A stretch of 47,841 nt of DNA from Chryseobacterium sp. CH21 (lineage in GTDB: Bacteria; Bacteroidota; Bacteroidia; Flavobacteriales; Weeksellaceae), in NCBI RefSeq assembly GCF_004119445.1, contig NZ_QICI01000075.1, positions 1-47,841 on the forward strand, written 5' to 3'. Both the position numbers and the translations under genes were made by a program. Below the pieces are notes generated by a model that did not search any database, was not told where the DNA came from, and saw nothing but the letters and a program-made list of their open reading frames with translations. Of the stretch, positions 8,603 to 17,545 are shown piece by piece; the stretch's first letter is position 1, and every line of letters starts with the position of its first letter.

Positions 8603-9231
8603 TATAAATATTTTTCGATGATTGGTATTGCGATTTCGGCCATCATTCCATAGCCTTTTTCGTTGGGATGTACACCGTCTGTGGAAAGCAGGATTTCTTT
8701 GTCATCCAGGAAAGCAGAATAGAAATCAATATAGGTCAGTGAGTCATCAACTGCAACATCTTTCAAGATCTGATTGTAAACAACGACATCCTCATTGATT
8801 CTTTTCTTCCCGGAGCTTACCACTACTCCATCTATTTTTTGAGAGAAAGGAAGAATGCTTACAACGTAAATTTCATTAGAAAACTGTCTGGCATGTGCGA
8901 CAGCTTCTTTGATATTATTTTTAAACTTTTCAGGATTTACGATTTGTTCTCCATCTTTTACAGCAAGATCATTGGCACCGTAACTTAGAAAAACGATATT
9001 TCCATCAGCGGAATTTCTTGCATTTAATTCGTGAGGAATTCTTTTTAATAGTCCTTCTGTAGTTTCTCCTCCTATTCCGAGATTGAACAGGATGAGTTCA
9101 TCTCCGTTTCCTTCATGAAATTTTTGCAGGGCATATCTTTTCAGAATATCTACCCAACCGCCAAAGACTCCGTCATATTCCCCATAGGTAATGCTGTCAC
9201 CGAAGAACAGCCCGTAAATAATTTTCTTCAT
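8602..9231 (-). CDS. SGNH/GDSL hydrolase family protein
   Basis: This serine hydrolase of the SGNH superfamily (lipase, esterase or deacetylase) shows all four blocks: 'FFGDSITYG' with Ser13, 'GIGG' at 52-55, 'YGANDL' with Asn87, and 'DGVHPN' with Asp185 and His188. The protein is 209 residues, normal for cytoplasmic GDSL esterases, and has no signal peptide. It is the first gene of a two-gene operon with the gamma-glutamylcyclotransferase (one-base stop/start overlap). The natural ester substrate cannot be inferred. Confidence 0.92.
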   Translation of the reverse strand: MKKIIYGLFFGDSITYGEYDGVFGGWVDILKRYALQKFHEGNGDELILFNLGIGGETTEGLLKRIPHELNARNSADGNIVFLSYGANDLAVKDGEQIVNPEKFKNNIKEAVAHARQFSNEIYVVSILPFSQKIDGVVVSSGKKRINEDVVVYNQILKDVAVDDSLTYIDFYSAFLDDKEILLSTDGVHPNEKGYGMMAEIAIPIIEKYL

Positions 9232-9428
9232 TCAACTTTTATTGTTTCCTGTTTTGTTGAAGTAAAAGTATTAAGAAAAAACTGTTTAAGGGAAATAATT
9301 TTCCTCAATTTGTGTGATTTTTAACGCAAAAGACGCTAAGTGTTTATATTAGTTTTTATGCTTTTGTTCGCATGGGCGTTTCACTAAGCAATACACAAAC
9401 TGATATCCTAACTGAACAAAGAGATTGG

Positions 9429-9555
9429 AACCATTAAGATTTTTGAAGGAGTAAAGAATTATTAAGGTAGTAGCGCAGCTATTAATAAGCAGCCTGCTTC
9501 ATTCATCGTTGATGAATCTTAACTTTCCTTAAAAACTTTACTATTCTTAATGGTT
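9429..9555. repeat. 127-bp nested inverted-repeat (foldback) element
   Basis: Perfect 11-bp outer arms aaccattaaga (9429-9439) and tcttaatggtt (9545-9555) enclose further imperfect complementarity and a central perfect hairpin attcatc/gatgaat (9501-9507, 9511-9517). The shape is like a MITE or a structured RNA. No second copy is in the window. Confidence 0.55.
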
Positions 9556-9682
9556 AAATAATTTTTATATTTTTTTTGACGCAAAGGTTTTATTGTTATT
9601 ATGTTGATTGCAGGAAGCAAAGAAGGAATCAACAAGTTGATTTGATGAAGCTCACTGAAAATGTCAACATTTAAAAATTTCC

Positions 9683-9721
9683 ACTCATTACTCATTACTC
9701 ATTACTCATTACTCATTACTC
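9683..9721. repeat. heptanucleotide tandem repeat (actcatt) x 5.6
   Basis: Five perfect actcatt units from 9683 to 9717 plus four more bases. The array ends one base before the stop codon of the barstar-like gene. Confidence 0.95.
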
Positions 9722-9722
9722 T

Positions 9723-10139
9723 TCATTCCAGCCTCAGTGTAATATTAATATGTGATTCTATAATTTCTACCAGGATATCAAAAAGCGTCTGTCCTTTTCC
9801 TTCTGTCAATTCATCTAGCTTTTGCTGAATTAATTCTATGTTGAAGGGTTTTCCCTGTCTGACTTTGTTTTCGTAGAATTCACGGGTAGTGGTAAAACCT
9901 AAATCTTCTTTTGACTTCTGCGATTCTTTCCAGATAATTTCAATTTCTTCTTTGTTTTCGAATACTCCAAAACCACCGTAAAGAATGTCATCAAAGCCAT
10001 CCAGTGTTCCTATTTTCCATTCTGTATCTTTCATCAGCACGTTGGAAGCTTCTTCGTAGAAACCTCCTAAAGACGAAAAATGACCGCCATGGATAACGAT
10101 CATTTTTCTTGTATTATTATTTGAAGTATTCAATTCCAT
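9723..10139 (-). CDS. barstar-like ribonuclease inhibitor family protein
   Basis: This small cytoplasmic protein looks like the barstar family of RNase inhibitors. The N-terminal 'VIHGGHFSSLGGFYEEA' matches the barstar 'IDG...FY.E' start, then 'WKIGTLDGFDDILYGGFGV' matches the conserved 'G.NLDAF.D.L.GGFG' core. The C-terminal part ('KGQTLFDILVEII') is shared with larger flavobacterial members. The length is 138 residues. No barnase-type RNase is next to it, so it is an orphan inhibitor or antitoxin-like gene. Met1 is used, but Met13 ('MIVIHGG') is a possible alternative start. A heptamer tandem repeat abuts its stop codon. Confidence 0.75.
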   Translation of the reverse strand: MELNTSNNNTRKMIVIHGGHFSSLGGFYEEASNVLMKDTEWKIGTLDGFDDILYGGFGVFENKEEIEIIWKESQKSKEDLGFTTTREFYENKVRQGKPFNIELIQQKLDELTEGKGQTLFDILVEIIESHINITLRLE

Positions 10140-10199
10140 TTTTAAACATTAGTGATCATTGTAAAACAGGATAGTGTTTGCTTACCAAAACATATTCTA

Positions 10200-10898
10200 T
10201 TAAATAAGATGTATTAAATAAGCTAATAAAATCAAGCTATATTTATAGGTAACAATACCTAAAAATAGGCAAATTAAACTTTTGCCATAATTTAAAATAT
10301 TTTTTTCTCCAAAAAACTGGCCAATTGCTCCCACAAAGTAAATTTGAAGTAATATCACACCAATCTTCGTAATTATTAGTAATCCCGTTAGTTTTGAGAG
10401 CAACAGGAAAAATAAAAGTACGATAAAGAACACTCCGAAAACATAAGATAATAATACAAATATTTCAAATATATTATAACCCTTTCTGTAAAAGAATATT
10501 TTGGTCCAAATAGCCATAAAAAAACCAATGATCAGGGCAGAATATCCAACATGAGAATCAATCCATTTATTGATAACTTCGGTATCAATATTATGCTCCC
10601 ATTGTAATGTTCCGCTAAATCCGTTAATATTAAAGATGAGGACTTCAATATGAAATAAATGAATAATAAAAGTATAAATAACTGCTGCAAAGATGAGAAA
10701 AACGATTGGTTTTACATATTTCTCACGGTTTTCTCTAAGATATTCTCTTACTGCCTTTCCGGGACGCAGCAAAACTTCTTTAAAGGTAAAAGGAAAACCT
10801 TTGTCAAAATGCAAAAGGTGTTGAATCTCATGCGAAATATAATGTGCATCTATTCTTTTGATTTGTTTATCAGACTCAGAAGAATTTTCTTGGTTCAT
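10200..10898 (-). CDS. DUF3667 domain membrane protein
   Basis: This membrane protein of unknown function has a short soluble start followed by about five hydrophobic helices (residues about 65-85, 120-140, 148-172, 175-195 and 208-230). The region 'ISHEIQHLLHFDKGFPFT' with 'VLLRPGKAVREYL' is the DUF3667/DUF3667-like signature seen in many Bacteroidetes proteins. It is 232 residues. It lies downstream of purL's terminator on the same strand with no close partner, so its role is unknown. Confidence 0.8.
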   Translation of the reverse strand: MNQENSSESDKQIKRIDAHYISHEIQHLLHFDKGFPFTFKEVLLRPGKAVREYLRENREKYVKPIVFLIFAAVIYTFIIHLFHIEVLIFNINGFSGTLQWEHNIDTEVINKWIDSHVGYSALIIGFFMAIWTKIFFYRKGYNIFEIFVLLSYVFGVFFIVLLFFLLLSKLTGLLIITKIGVILLQIYFVGAIGQFFGEKNILNYGKSLICLFLGIVTYKYSLILLAYLIHLI

Positions 10899-10964
10899 GG
10901 GTTAAAGTTTTATTTTTCTAATTACGCTGCAAAAATATAAACTTATTGATTACATATTAAAAAA

Positions 10965-10994
10965 AACCTCACAGACTTTGATGTCTGTGAGGTT
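10965..10994 (-). terminator. rho-independent terminator of purL
   Basis: A perfect 12-bp stem (10965-10976, 10983-10994; aacctcacagac/gtctgtgaggtt) with a 6-base loop, 8 bases past the purL stop. On the minus strand it is followed by a run of T. Confidence 0.9.
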
Positions 10995-11002
10995 GTTGTT
11001 TT

Positions 11003-14000
11003 TTATTTGAAGTATTCAACTCCATTCTTGAATATGTTGTGATAATTCGCGGTTGGTATATTTCTCATGAGACCTTCAGCAAATCGTTCCGGGTGCCCCA
11101 TTCTTCCGTAGATCTTTCCACATGGGCTGGTAACTCCTTCGATTCCGAATAATGAGTTATTTGGGTTGAAAGGCATCCCGTGGGCAATGTTTCCATCAAG
11201 ATCAATGTATTGAGTGGCGATTTGTCCGTTTTCATACAATTTCTTGATTTCTTCTTCTGAAGCCATGAAACGTCCTTCTCCGTGGGAAATCGGAATAGTG
11301 AAAGTTTGACCTTTCATTCCTTTTAACCAAGGGCTTTCGTCATTTACTACCTGTACCGTTACCATCTGAGAAATATGTCTTCTGATGGCGTTGTGAGCCA
11401 ATGTTGGAGAGTTTTCATCCAGATCTTTGATTCTTCCATAAGGTAGCAATCCTGATTTCACAAGCGCCTGGAATCCGTTACAGATCCCGATGATCATCCC
11501 GTCTCTGTCTAATAATTCATGAACTGCATTTTTCATTTTCTCGTTTTTCAGAACGTTTACAATGAATTTTGCAGAACCATCCGGCTCATCCCCTGCAGAA
11601 AAACCTCCTGAGAATGCCAGAATCTGAGAAGTTCTGATCTCTTCTACCCATGCATCAATGCTTTCATCCAGTAACTGGTGATTGATATTGATTAAAGGTA
11701 AGCTGCTTACTACAGCTCCTTCTTTCTGGAATGCATTCAGTGTGTCATACTCACAGTTAGTTCCCGGGAATACCGGAGCAAAAACTTTCGGCTGTGCGAT
11801 TCCGTGTTTTTTAATGATGATATTTCGTGGATGGATTGAGTTTGATTTTTCATCAATTTCAACCGTAATCTTTTCTTTTTCTACTGTTGGGAAAAGGTTC
11901 TCGAATGTATTGGTATTGGCAGCTACAAGGTCTGTGATGTTTGATTCAAGACCATTGATTTTTACAATACCTGAATCTTTCACTTCTCCGATCAACTGAA
12001 GAGCTGCTGAGCTTAATTCTTCTTTTGATTCAATGATTAAGCTACCGATATTTTTAGCTAATAAAGCATTTTCATCAGCGTTAATTTCAGCACCTAATCT
12101 GTTTCCGAAGCTCATTTTTGCTAAAGCTACTGCAAGACCTCCTTCTTTCACTGTTTTCACAGAAACAATTTTTCCTGCTTTGATGTTTTCAAAAATGAAT
12201 TCAAAAACTTCTTTTAAAGCAGTATAGTTTGGTAGTCCGTTTTCCTGAGCAATATGATTGAAGAAATATAGTTTGTTTCCAGCATTTTTCAATTCAGGAG
12301 AGATGATATTTTCTTTATCTCCGTTAGCACATGCAAAAGAAATCAAGGTTGGCGGAACATTCAGATCCTGGTACGTTCCACTCATGGAATCTTTACCTCC
12401 GATGGCTGCAAGACCTAAATTGATCTGAGCATCATAAGCTCCTAAAAGGGAAGCCAAAGGTTTACCCCATTTTTCAGGATTTTGTCCTAATTTTTCGAAA
12501 TACTCCTGGAAGCTTAGTCTGATATTTTTATAATCACCTCCCATCGCTACGATCTTCGCTACACTTTCTACTACAGCATAAGATGATCCTAACAGTGAGT
12601 TTTGTTTTGAGATTTCAGCATCGAATCCCCAGCTTGCCAAAGAAACAGTTTTAATATCTTTTGCTCCTAAAATTGGCAGTGTCTGCACACTTCCTTCCAT
12701 TAGCGTCTGCTGATATTTCCCTCCCAAAGGCATAGCCACCGTAGTTGCACCAATTGAAGAGTCAAACATTTCCAATAGCCCTTTTTGGGAAGCTACGTTT
12801 TTATCTTTTAAGATGTTCAGGAAGTTTTCTGCTGTGAAAGCTTTTGTTTCTTCTTTTACTTCTTCAAGGTGAGTGATTTTCACTTCCTGAGATTTTGAAC
12901 ATCCGTTGGTATCTAAGAAAGCTCTTGAAAGGTCTACAATTTTGTCTCCTTTCCAGAACATCTGCATTCTTCCGGAATCTGTCACTTTTGCTACTTCTAC
13001 GGCAACAATGTTTTCAGCTTCACAGAATTTGATGAATTTTTCTTTATCCTGAGGATCTACTACCACCGCCATTCTTTCCTGAGATTCGGAAATAGCCAGC
13101 TCGGTTCCATTTAATCCTTCATATTTTAAAGGTAATACATCAAGGTTTACTTCTAAAGAGTCTGCAATTTCACCAATCGCCACAGAAACTCCTCCTGCTC
13201 CGAAGTCGTTTGATTTTTTGATCAGCTTTGTTACTTCAGGATTTCTGAATAGTCTCTGGATTTTACGCTCTTCTACCGCATTTCCTTTCTGAACTTCAGA
13301 ACTCATTGTGTGGATAGAAGTTTCGTCCTGTTCTTTTGAACTTCCGCTTGCTCCTCCTACTCCGTCACGACCTGTTGCTCCTCCTAAGATAATGATAGAG
13401 TCACCGTTTTCAGGCTTCTCACGTCTTACCCAGTCTACAGGAACAGCTCCGGTAACGAAACCTACTTCCATTCTCTTGGCTTTGTACCCTTCGTCATAGA
13501 TTTCGGAAACCATTGTAGTGGCAAGACCGATCTGGTTACCGTAAGACGAATATCCGTTGGCAGCCTGTTTTGTAATGGTTTTCTGAGGTAATTTTCCTGG
13601 TAATGTTTTGTCAACAGATTCTAAAACGTCTGCAGCACCTGTTAATCTCATCGCCTGGAAAACAAAAGATCTTCCGGATAATGGGTCTCTGATAGCTCCT
13701 CCCAAACAAGTGGAAGCTCCACCGAAAGGTTCAATTTCTGTTGGGTGGTTGTGCGTTTCATTTTTGAATAATAAATACCAAGGCTCTTTTTTACCGTCGT
13801 ATTCTGCTTCGATCTGGATGGTACATGCATTGATCTCGTCTGAGATAACAAGATTATCCAGGTTTCCTGTTTTATGGAAATATTTACCGCATACTGTTGC
13901 AAGATCCATTAAGGAAATTGGTTTCAGCTCACGGCCTAAGAATTTTCTTTTTTCTATATAATCATTGAAAATAGTTTCCAATGTGTGTTTGAACTGACCT

Positions 14001-14698
14001 TCAAACTGAATGTCTGACAACTGGGTTTCGAAAGTGGTATGACGACAGTGGTCGCTCCAATACGTGTCTAATACTTTTAATTCTGTTTCCGTAGGATTTC
14101 TTTCTTCAGTTTTGAAGTAATCCTGAATGAATTTCAAGTCGTCTAATCCTAGTGCAAAACCATGGTTGTTATAAAAACTTTCAAGTTCTGCATCATTGAA
14201 ATTGATGAAGTTTTCGTGGATGATTACTTTTGATGGGATTTCATCTGCAGGAATATCAAGAATTGATAAGTCTTTTTCCTGAGATTCTACTTTGTTGATC
14301 AGAAGGTCTTTGATTTTAACCAGATCAGCTTCGGAAACTCCTTCAAATTCGATTAATTTTCCACTTCTTACTTTTGATTTTTCATTTTCAGTCAGTAAAG
14401 CGATACACTGTTGTGCAGAATCTGCTCTCTGATCATACTGACCTGGTAAAAATTCCATTCCGAAATGAATAGCTTTTGCAGGGTTTTCTGTATGTAAAAT
14501 ATCAGTAACAGGGTCTACGAAAGTGTTGTTCACTACTTTTTCAAATTCTCCGTCATTCAAGTTGAAAATATCATACAGATTGTATACTTTCACACTTTGA
14601 ACTGCCGGAACAACCGCTTTTACTTCATCAAAAATTTTTGGACTTTCAACATCGAAAATTCCTCTTTTTTCTACGAAAATTCTTTTGTTATTAGACAT
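11003..14698 (-). CDS. purL: phosphoribosylformylglycinamidine synthase (single-chain)
   Basis: This enzyme converts FGAR, glutamine and ATP to FGAM in step four of purine synthesis. At 1231 residues it is the large single-chain form, with the synthetase and glutaminase fused, as in Proteobacteria and Bacteroidetes. The N-terminal PurS-like part is followed by the ATP-binding part ('LDTYWSDHCRHTTF', 'NETHNHPT', 'GGASTCLGG'), the second AIRS-like repeat ('GGKDSMSGT'), and a C-terminal class I glutaminase. That domain starts at 'VFPGTNCEYDT' and has the nucleophile in 'GICNGFQAL' (about Cys1073) and His1202/Glu1204 in 'GHPER'. No purS or purQ is needed. It has its own terminator; purB lies about 1.2 kb upstream with one unrelated gene between. 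Confidence 0.98.
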   Translation of the reverse strand: MSNNKRIFVEKRGIFDVESPKIFDEVKAVVPAVQSVKVYNLYDIFNLNDGEFEKVVNNTFVDPVTDILHTENPAKAIHFGMEFLPGQYDQRADSAQQCIALLTENEKSKVRSGKLIEFEGVSEADLVKIKDLLINKVESQEKDLSILDIPADEIPSKVIIHENFINFNDAELESFYNNHGFALGLDDLKFIQDYFKTEERNPTETELKVLDTYWSDHCRHTTFETQLSDIQFEGQFKHTLETIFNDYIEKRKFLGRELKPISLMDLATVCGKYFHKTGNLDNLVISDEINACTIQIEAEYDGKKEPWYLLFKNETHNHPTEIEPFGGASTCLGGAIRDPLSGRSFVFQAMRLTGAADVLESVDKTLPGKLPQKTITKQAANGYSSYGNQIGLATTMVSEIYDEGYKAKRMEVGFVTGAVPVDWVRREKPENGDSIIILGGATGRDGVGGASGSSKEQDETSIHTMSSEVQKGNAVEERKIQRLFRNPEVTKLIKKSNDFGAGGVSVAIGEIADSLEVNLDVLPLKYEGLNGTELAISESQERMAVVVDPQDKEKFIKFCEAENIVAVEVAKVTDSGRMQMFWKGDKIVDLSRAFLDTNGCSKSQEVKITHLEEVKEETKAFTAENFLNILKDKNVASQKGLLEMFDSSIGATTVAMPLGGKYQQTLMEGSVQTLPILGAKDIKTVSLASWGFDAEISKQNSLLGSSYAVVESVAKIVAMGGDYKNIRLSFQEYFEKLGQNPEKWGKPLASLLGAYDAQINLGLAAIGGKDSMSGTYQDLNVPPTLISFACANGDKENIISPELKNAGNKLYFFNHIAQENGLPNYTALKEVFEFIFENIKAGKIVSVKTVKEGGLAVALAKMSFGNRLGAEINADENALLAKNIGSLIIESKEELSSAALQLIGEVKDSGIVKINGLESNITDLVAANTNTFENLFPTVEKEKITVEIDEKSNSIHPRNIIIKKHGIAQPKVFAPVFPGTNCEYDTLNAFQKEGAVVSSLPLININHQLLDESIDAWVEEIRTSQILAFSGGFSAGDEPDGSAKFIVNVLKNEKMKNAVHELLDRDGMIIGICNGFQALVKSGLLPYGRIKDLDENSPTLAHNAIRRHISQMVTVQVVNDESPWLKGMKGQTFTIPISHGEGRFMASEEEIKKLYENGQIATQYIDLDGNIAHGMPFNPNNSLFGIEGVTSPCGKIYGRMGHPERFAEGLMRNIPTANYHNIFKNGVEYFK

Positions 14699-14888
14699 TA
14701 GATGTCAGATTTTTAATATTAGATTTATTTTTCTTTTTTACTTTTTCTGAGTTAAAGTTTCTTTCTTTAAACCCATCTATATTGGAAATTTTTGAAAGAG
14801 ATTTTCTCTCTAATCATTATTCCGTACAAATTTAAAGGAATAAGTCGTATTTTCTTCAAATTTGACCTATGCAATTTCCAAATTTATT

Positions 14889-15858
14889 TTATTTGTTTAT
14901 AAATTTATTCGGATTGTCCTTATGTTCTTTCTGAAAGTCTTCTGCATTTTTTATTTCTTCTTTCAGCCAGTTTTCAAAGGCACTTTTTTTCATTAAAATC
15001 TTCAATGGCATAAAATGTTTTACCATTTTCTGAAACCAGAAATTTGAAACGATAAAGCATATCCAAATCCTTTTTCTTCCAATCATAAGTATTCACCTGA
15101 TAGTAGGGAAAGTTTTCTTTTGGTCTTTCTACAATTTCAAAAAACAGGTTCTTTTCTTTTTCAGACAGTTTATTGTAAAAATTTACATAATAAAGATCTG
15201 CAAGCTTTTTCTTCTGTTTTTCAAAGAACTGAAGGATATTTTTCTCTTTTTCATTGTATTGAAATGGATTCGGGTAGTATTTCCCATCTATTTCAACATC
15301 CTGTTCTGTTGGTTTTGCCAATGGCTGAACAGTTTGTCCTTTGACATTCACCACACCCCATTTTCCTCCTACAATTGCTCTGTGTTCATCATTGGTCTTT
15401 TCCCAATCGCAACCATCGCAAAATGCAGCGTAACCGTAATTAAAAGGTGATACAAAATCATGCTCAGCTTCAATAACAATTTTGCCATTGCGGTCTGCAA
15501 ATCCTACTTTACCATTTTTCACCAATCTTCTCAGTCCTTCAGAGAAATAATCTGCTCCATTGTCATAAAGGAAAGGCTGGTACAGAAAATTGCCTTTTCT
15601 GTCGTACACATATCCCCATGCATTTTTCTCTGGTTTTTCACCTTCTTTACTACCATCAAAAAGAATGGTTTCTCCTTCTACAGGATCTCCATCTTTTAGA
15701 AATGAAAAGATTTTGAACTGTGCAGGAACAATTATTTTTCCTCCTTTATCTTTTACTCCAACTAAAGAATCTTTGGATTTAAAATAATGCAAATCTTCTT
15801 TACTCTGAGAAAAAGAAATGATTGGTGTTAATAGAATGGTTAATAGTAGTTTTTTCAT
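14889..15858 (-). pseudogene. secreted WG-repeat protein, one frameshift near the C-terminus
   Basis: This secreted protein has WG (KWG) repeats, short beta-hairpin units of about 30 residues found in surface or periplasmic proteins of unknown role. The signal peptide ends near 'IISFS|QSK' and the start is ATG 15858. Repeat-like segments include 'VGVKDKGGKIIVPAQF', 'AWGYVYDRKGNFLYQP', 'VGFADRNGKIVIEAEHDF' and 'KWGVVNVKGQTVQPL'. The first frame ends 'DFNEKKCL'. Removing one T from the run of seven at 14984-14990 lets it continue 'DFNEKSAFENWLKEEIKN' to 14889, giving about 322 residues. The loss affects only the tail, so the product may function either way. It is downstream of purB with a terminator-like hairpin between. 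Confidence 0.7.
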
Positions 15859-15880
15859 AGTAATTTGGAGTGGGAAATAA

Positions 15881-15907
15881 AATATGCAGCCCAAAAGACT
15901 GCATATT
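15881..15907 (-). terminator. rho-independent terminator of purB
   Basis: A 9-bp stem (aatatgcag 15881-15889, ctgcatatt 15899-15907) followed on the minus strand by TTTATTT. It begins four bases past the purB stop and precedes the WG-repeat gene. Confidence 0.7.
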
Positions 15908-15910
15908 GTT

Positions 15911-17338
15911 TTATACTTTAAGATCAGCTTCCAATCCTATTAAGTCTTTGTTTTGGTCTATAATCGGCTGTACTTCATTTTTGATGAATTCCTCCGTCTG
16001 GATCGGCGCGAAACCAATAAAGTTTTTAGGATCTAAAACTTCTTTCAGTTTTGATTTGTCTAGTTTTAAAGAATCATCGTTTAAGATTCTTTCGATAAGG
16101 TCATTTTCTTTTCCTTCTTCTTTCACTTTTTTGGAAGCTTCCATAGAGTGAACTCTTATTACCTCATGGATTTCCTGACGGTCACCACCAGCTTTTACTT
16201 CTTCCATGATGATATATTCTGTCGCCATGAAAGGAAGTTCTTCCATAATATGTTTGTTGATTCTGTTTGGATAAACAACGATTCCGTTCATGATGTTATT
16301 CCAGATTAATAGAATAGCATCAACAGCTAAAAATGCCTGAGGAATTGTTAATCTTTTGTTGGCAGAGTCATCCAAAGTTCTTTCAAACCATTGTGTAGAA
16401 GCTACCATTGCAGAACTTGTTGTCAAAGACATTACATATTTTGCTAATGCCCCGATTCTTTCGCTTCTCATTGGGTTACGTTTGTATGCCATTGCCGATG
16501 ATCCGATCTGGTTTTTCTCGAATGGTTCTTCAATTTCCTTAAGGTTTTGAAGTAAACGTAAATCGTTTGTGAATTTGTGTGCAGATTGTGCAATATTTCC
16601 TAATAAAGCGACAACTTTAGCATCAATTTTTCTATCATAAGTTTGTCCGGAAACTCCGAACACTTTTTCGAAACCGAATCTTTTTGAAAGTTCTTTATCT
16701 AAGTGTTTTACTTTAGAATAATCACCGTTGAAAAGCTCAAGGAAGCTGGCAGCAGTTCCTGTAGTTCCTTTTACTCCTCTGAAACGTAGTGTTTCAAGGA
16801 AGAAATCCAATTCTTCGATGTCAAGAACCAAACTCTGTAACCAAAGTGTAGCTCTTTTCCCAACCGTTGTCAACTGAGCTGGCTGGAAGTGTGTGAATCC
16901 TAAAGTCGGAAGGTCTTTATACTGAATTGCAAAATCCGAAAGATTTTTCATCACGTTCACCAACTTTTTCTTTAAGATTAAAAGTCCGTCACGGATTTGA
17001 ATTAAGTCTGTATTGTCTCCTACAAAAGCCGAAGTAGCTCCCAGGTGGATAATTCCTTTTGCTGAAGGCGCCACATCACCATAAGCATGAACGTGAGCCA
17101 TTACATCATGACGGAATTTTTTTTCGTACTCTGCAGCTTTTACGTAATCGATATTTTCAGCATTCGCTTTTAACTCAGCGATCTGCTCGTCTGTAATTTC
17201 AAGTCCAAGGTCTTTTTCGATTTCAGCAAGAGCTATCCAAAGCTTTCTCCAATTCTGGAATTTGTTATTGTGTGAGAAGTTAAATAACATTTCTTCACTG
17301 GAGTAGCGCTCTTCCAATGGATTTTTGTAGGAATTCAT
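15911..17338 (-). CDS. purB: adenylosuccinate lyase
   Basis: This enzyme carries out two fumarate-releasing steps of purine synthesis (SAICAR to AICAR, adenylosuccinate to AMP). The protein is 475 residues. It carries the fumarase/ASL superfamily signature 'GSSAMAYKRNPMRSERI' (residues 279-295) holding the mobile catalytic-serine loop, 'TLGFTHFQPAQ' with the general-acid His150, and 'HLGATSAFVGDNTD' (98-111). The form of the signature is that of the ADSL clade shared with eukaryotes and Bacteroidetes. It is transcribed alone, with a -7/-33-like promoter just upstream and a terminator behind. Confidence 0.98.
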   Translation of the reverse strand: MNSYKNPLEERYSSEEMLFNFSHNNKFQNWRKLWIALAEIEKDLGLEITDEQIAELKANAENIDYVKAAEYEKKFRHDVMAHVHAYGDVAPSAKGIIHLGATSAFVGDNTDLIQIRDGLLILKKKLVNVMKNLSDFAIQYKDLPTLGFTHFQPAQLTTVGKRATLWLQSLVLDIEELDFFLETLRFRGVKGTTGTAASFLELFNGDYSKVKHLDKELSKRFGFEKVFGVSGQTYDRKIDAKVVALLGNIAQSAHKFTNDLRLLQNLKEIEEPFEKNQIGSSAMAYKRNPMRSERIGALAKYVMSLTTSSAMVASTQWFERTLDDSANKRLTIPQAFLAVDAILLIWNNIMNGIVVYPNRINKHIMEELPFMATEYIIMEEVKAGGDRQEIHEVIRVHSMEASKKVKEEGKENDLIERILNDDSLKLDKSKLKEVLDPKNFIGFAPIQTEEFIKNEVQPIIDQNKDLIGLEADLKV

Positions 17339-17362
17339 TCGTTCTTTTACTTTTTAGATGTA

Positions 17363-17393
17363 CAAAAATACGGTTTTTCAGTGAGAGATGAAA
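17363..17393 (-). promoter_or_regulatory. candidate Bacteroidetes promoter of purB
   Basis: On the minus strand TATTTTTG (17363-17370) matches the -7 box TAnnTTTG. 19 bases upstream is TTTC (17390-17393), one base off the TTTG -33 box. The -7 box ends 24 bases before the purB ATG. Confidence 0.5.
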
Positions 17394-17429
17394 ATCCTGT
17401 TCTGATGATTTTCATTCATGATTTATACT

Positions 17430-17480
17430 TATACTTTTGTATTAAAACAAAAGTATTCAAAAGTTCAAGACGGGAATTAT
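17430..17480 (+). repeat. TATACTTTTGC-family repeat, copy 2
   Basis: A tacttttgt/acaaaagta stem (17432-17440, 17447-17455) is followed by 'aaaagttcaagacgggaa'. The loop differs from copies 1 and 3, while the downstream 'gttcaagacgggaat' is identical to copy 3. It lies between purB and the small peptide gene. Confidence 0.75.
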
Positions 17481-17490
17481 CCCTAACATA

Positions 17491-17524
17491 AAACAGGCTG
17501 CCTCATTTCTGAGACAGCCTGTTT
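17491..17524 (-). terminator. rho-independent terminator of the GG-leader peptide gene
   Basis: A 15-bp stem with one G-T type mismatch (17491-17505 and 17510-17524; aaacaggctg.../...cagcctgttt), 21 bases past the stop of the small gene and followed on the minus strand by TTTTATG. Confidence 0.85.
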
Positions 17525-17545
17525 ACATTATTTTCATGAATCAAA

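Larger units (their letters stand above)
9232..9722. other. 491-base gene-free region with foldback and heptamer repeats
   Basis: No convincing gene is seen on either strand. It holds 'acgcaaaaga'/'gacgcaaagg' filler words near 9334 and 9579, a nested inverted-repeat element at 9429-9555, and a 7-base tandem repeat at 9683-9721 next to the barstar-like gene. Confidence 0.6.

Noticed and set aside
9683..9721. Heptamer array as a CRISPR-like repeat
   Set aside because: The units are directly adjacent with no spacers, so it is a simple tandem repeat.
14827..14860. TAAATTTG with TTTG upstream on minus as the purL promoter
   Set aside because: The spacer is 22 bases rather than about 19, and the box lies more than 120 bases before the start, so it is too weak to list.
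17491..17524. Hairpin after the peptide gene considered as an attachment site or riboswitch
   Set aside because: Its position right after the stop and its T-rich tail fit an ordinary terminator.
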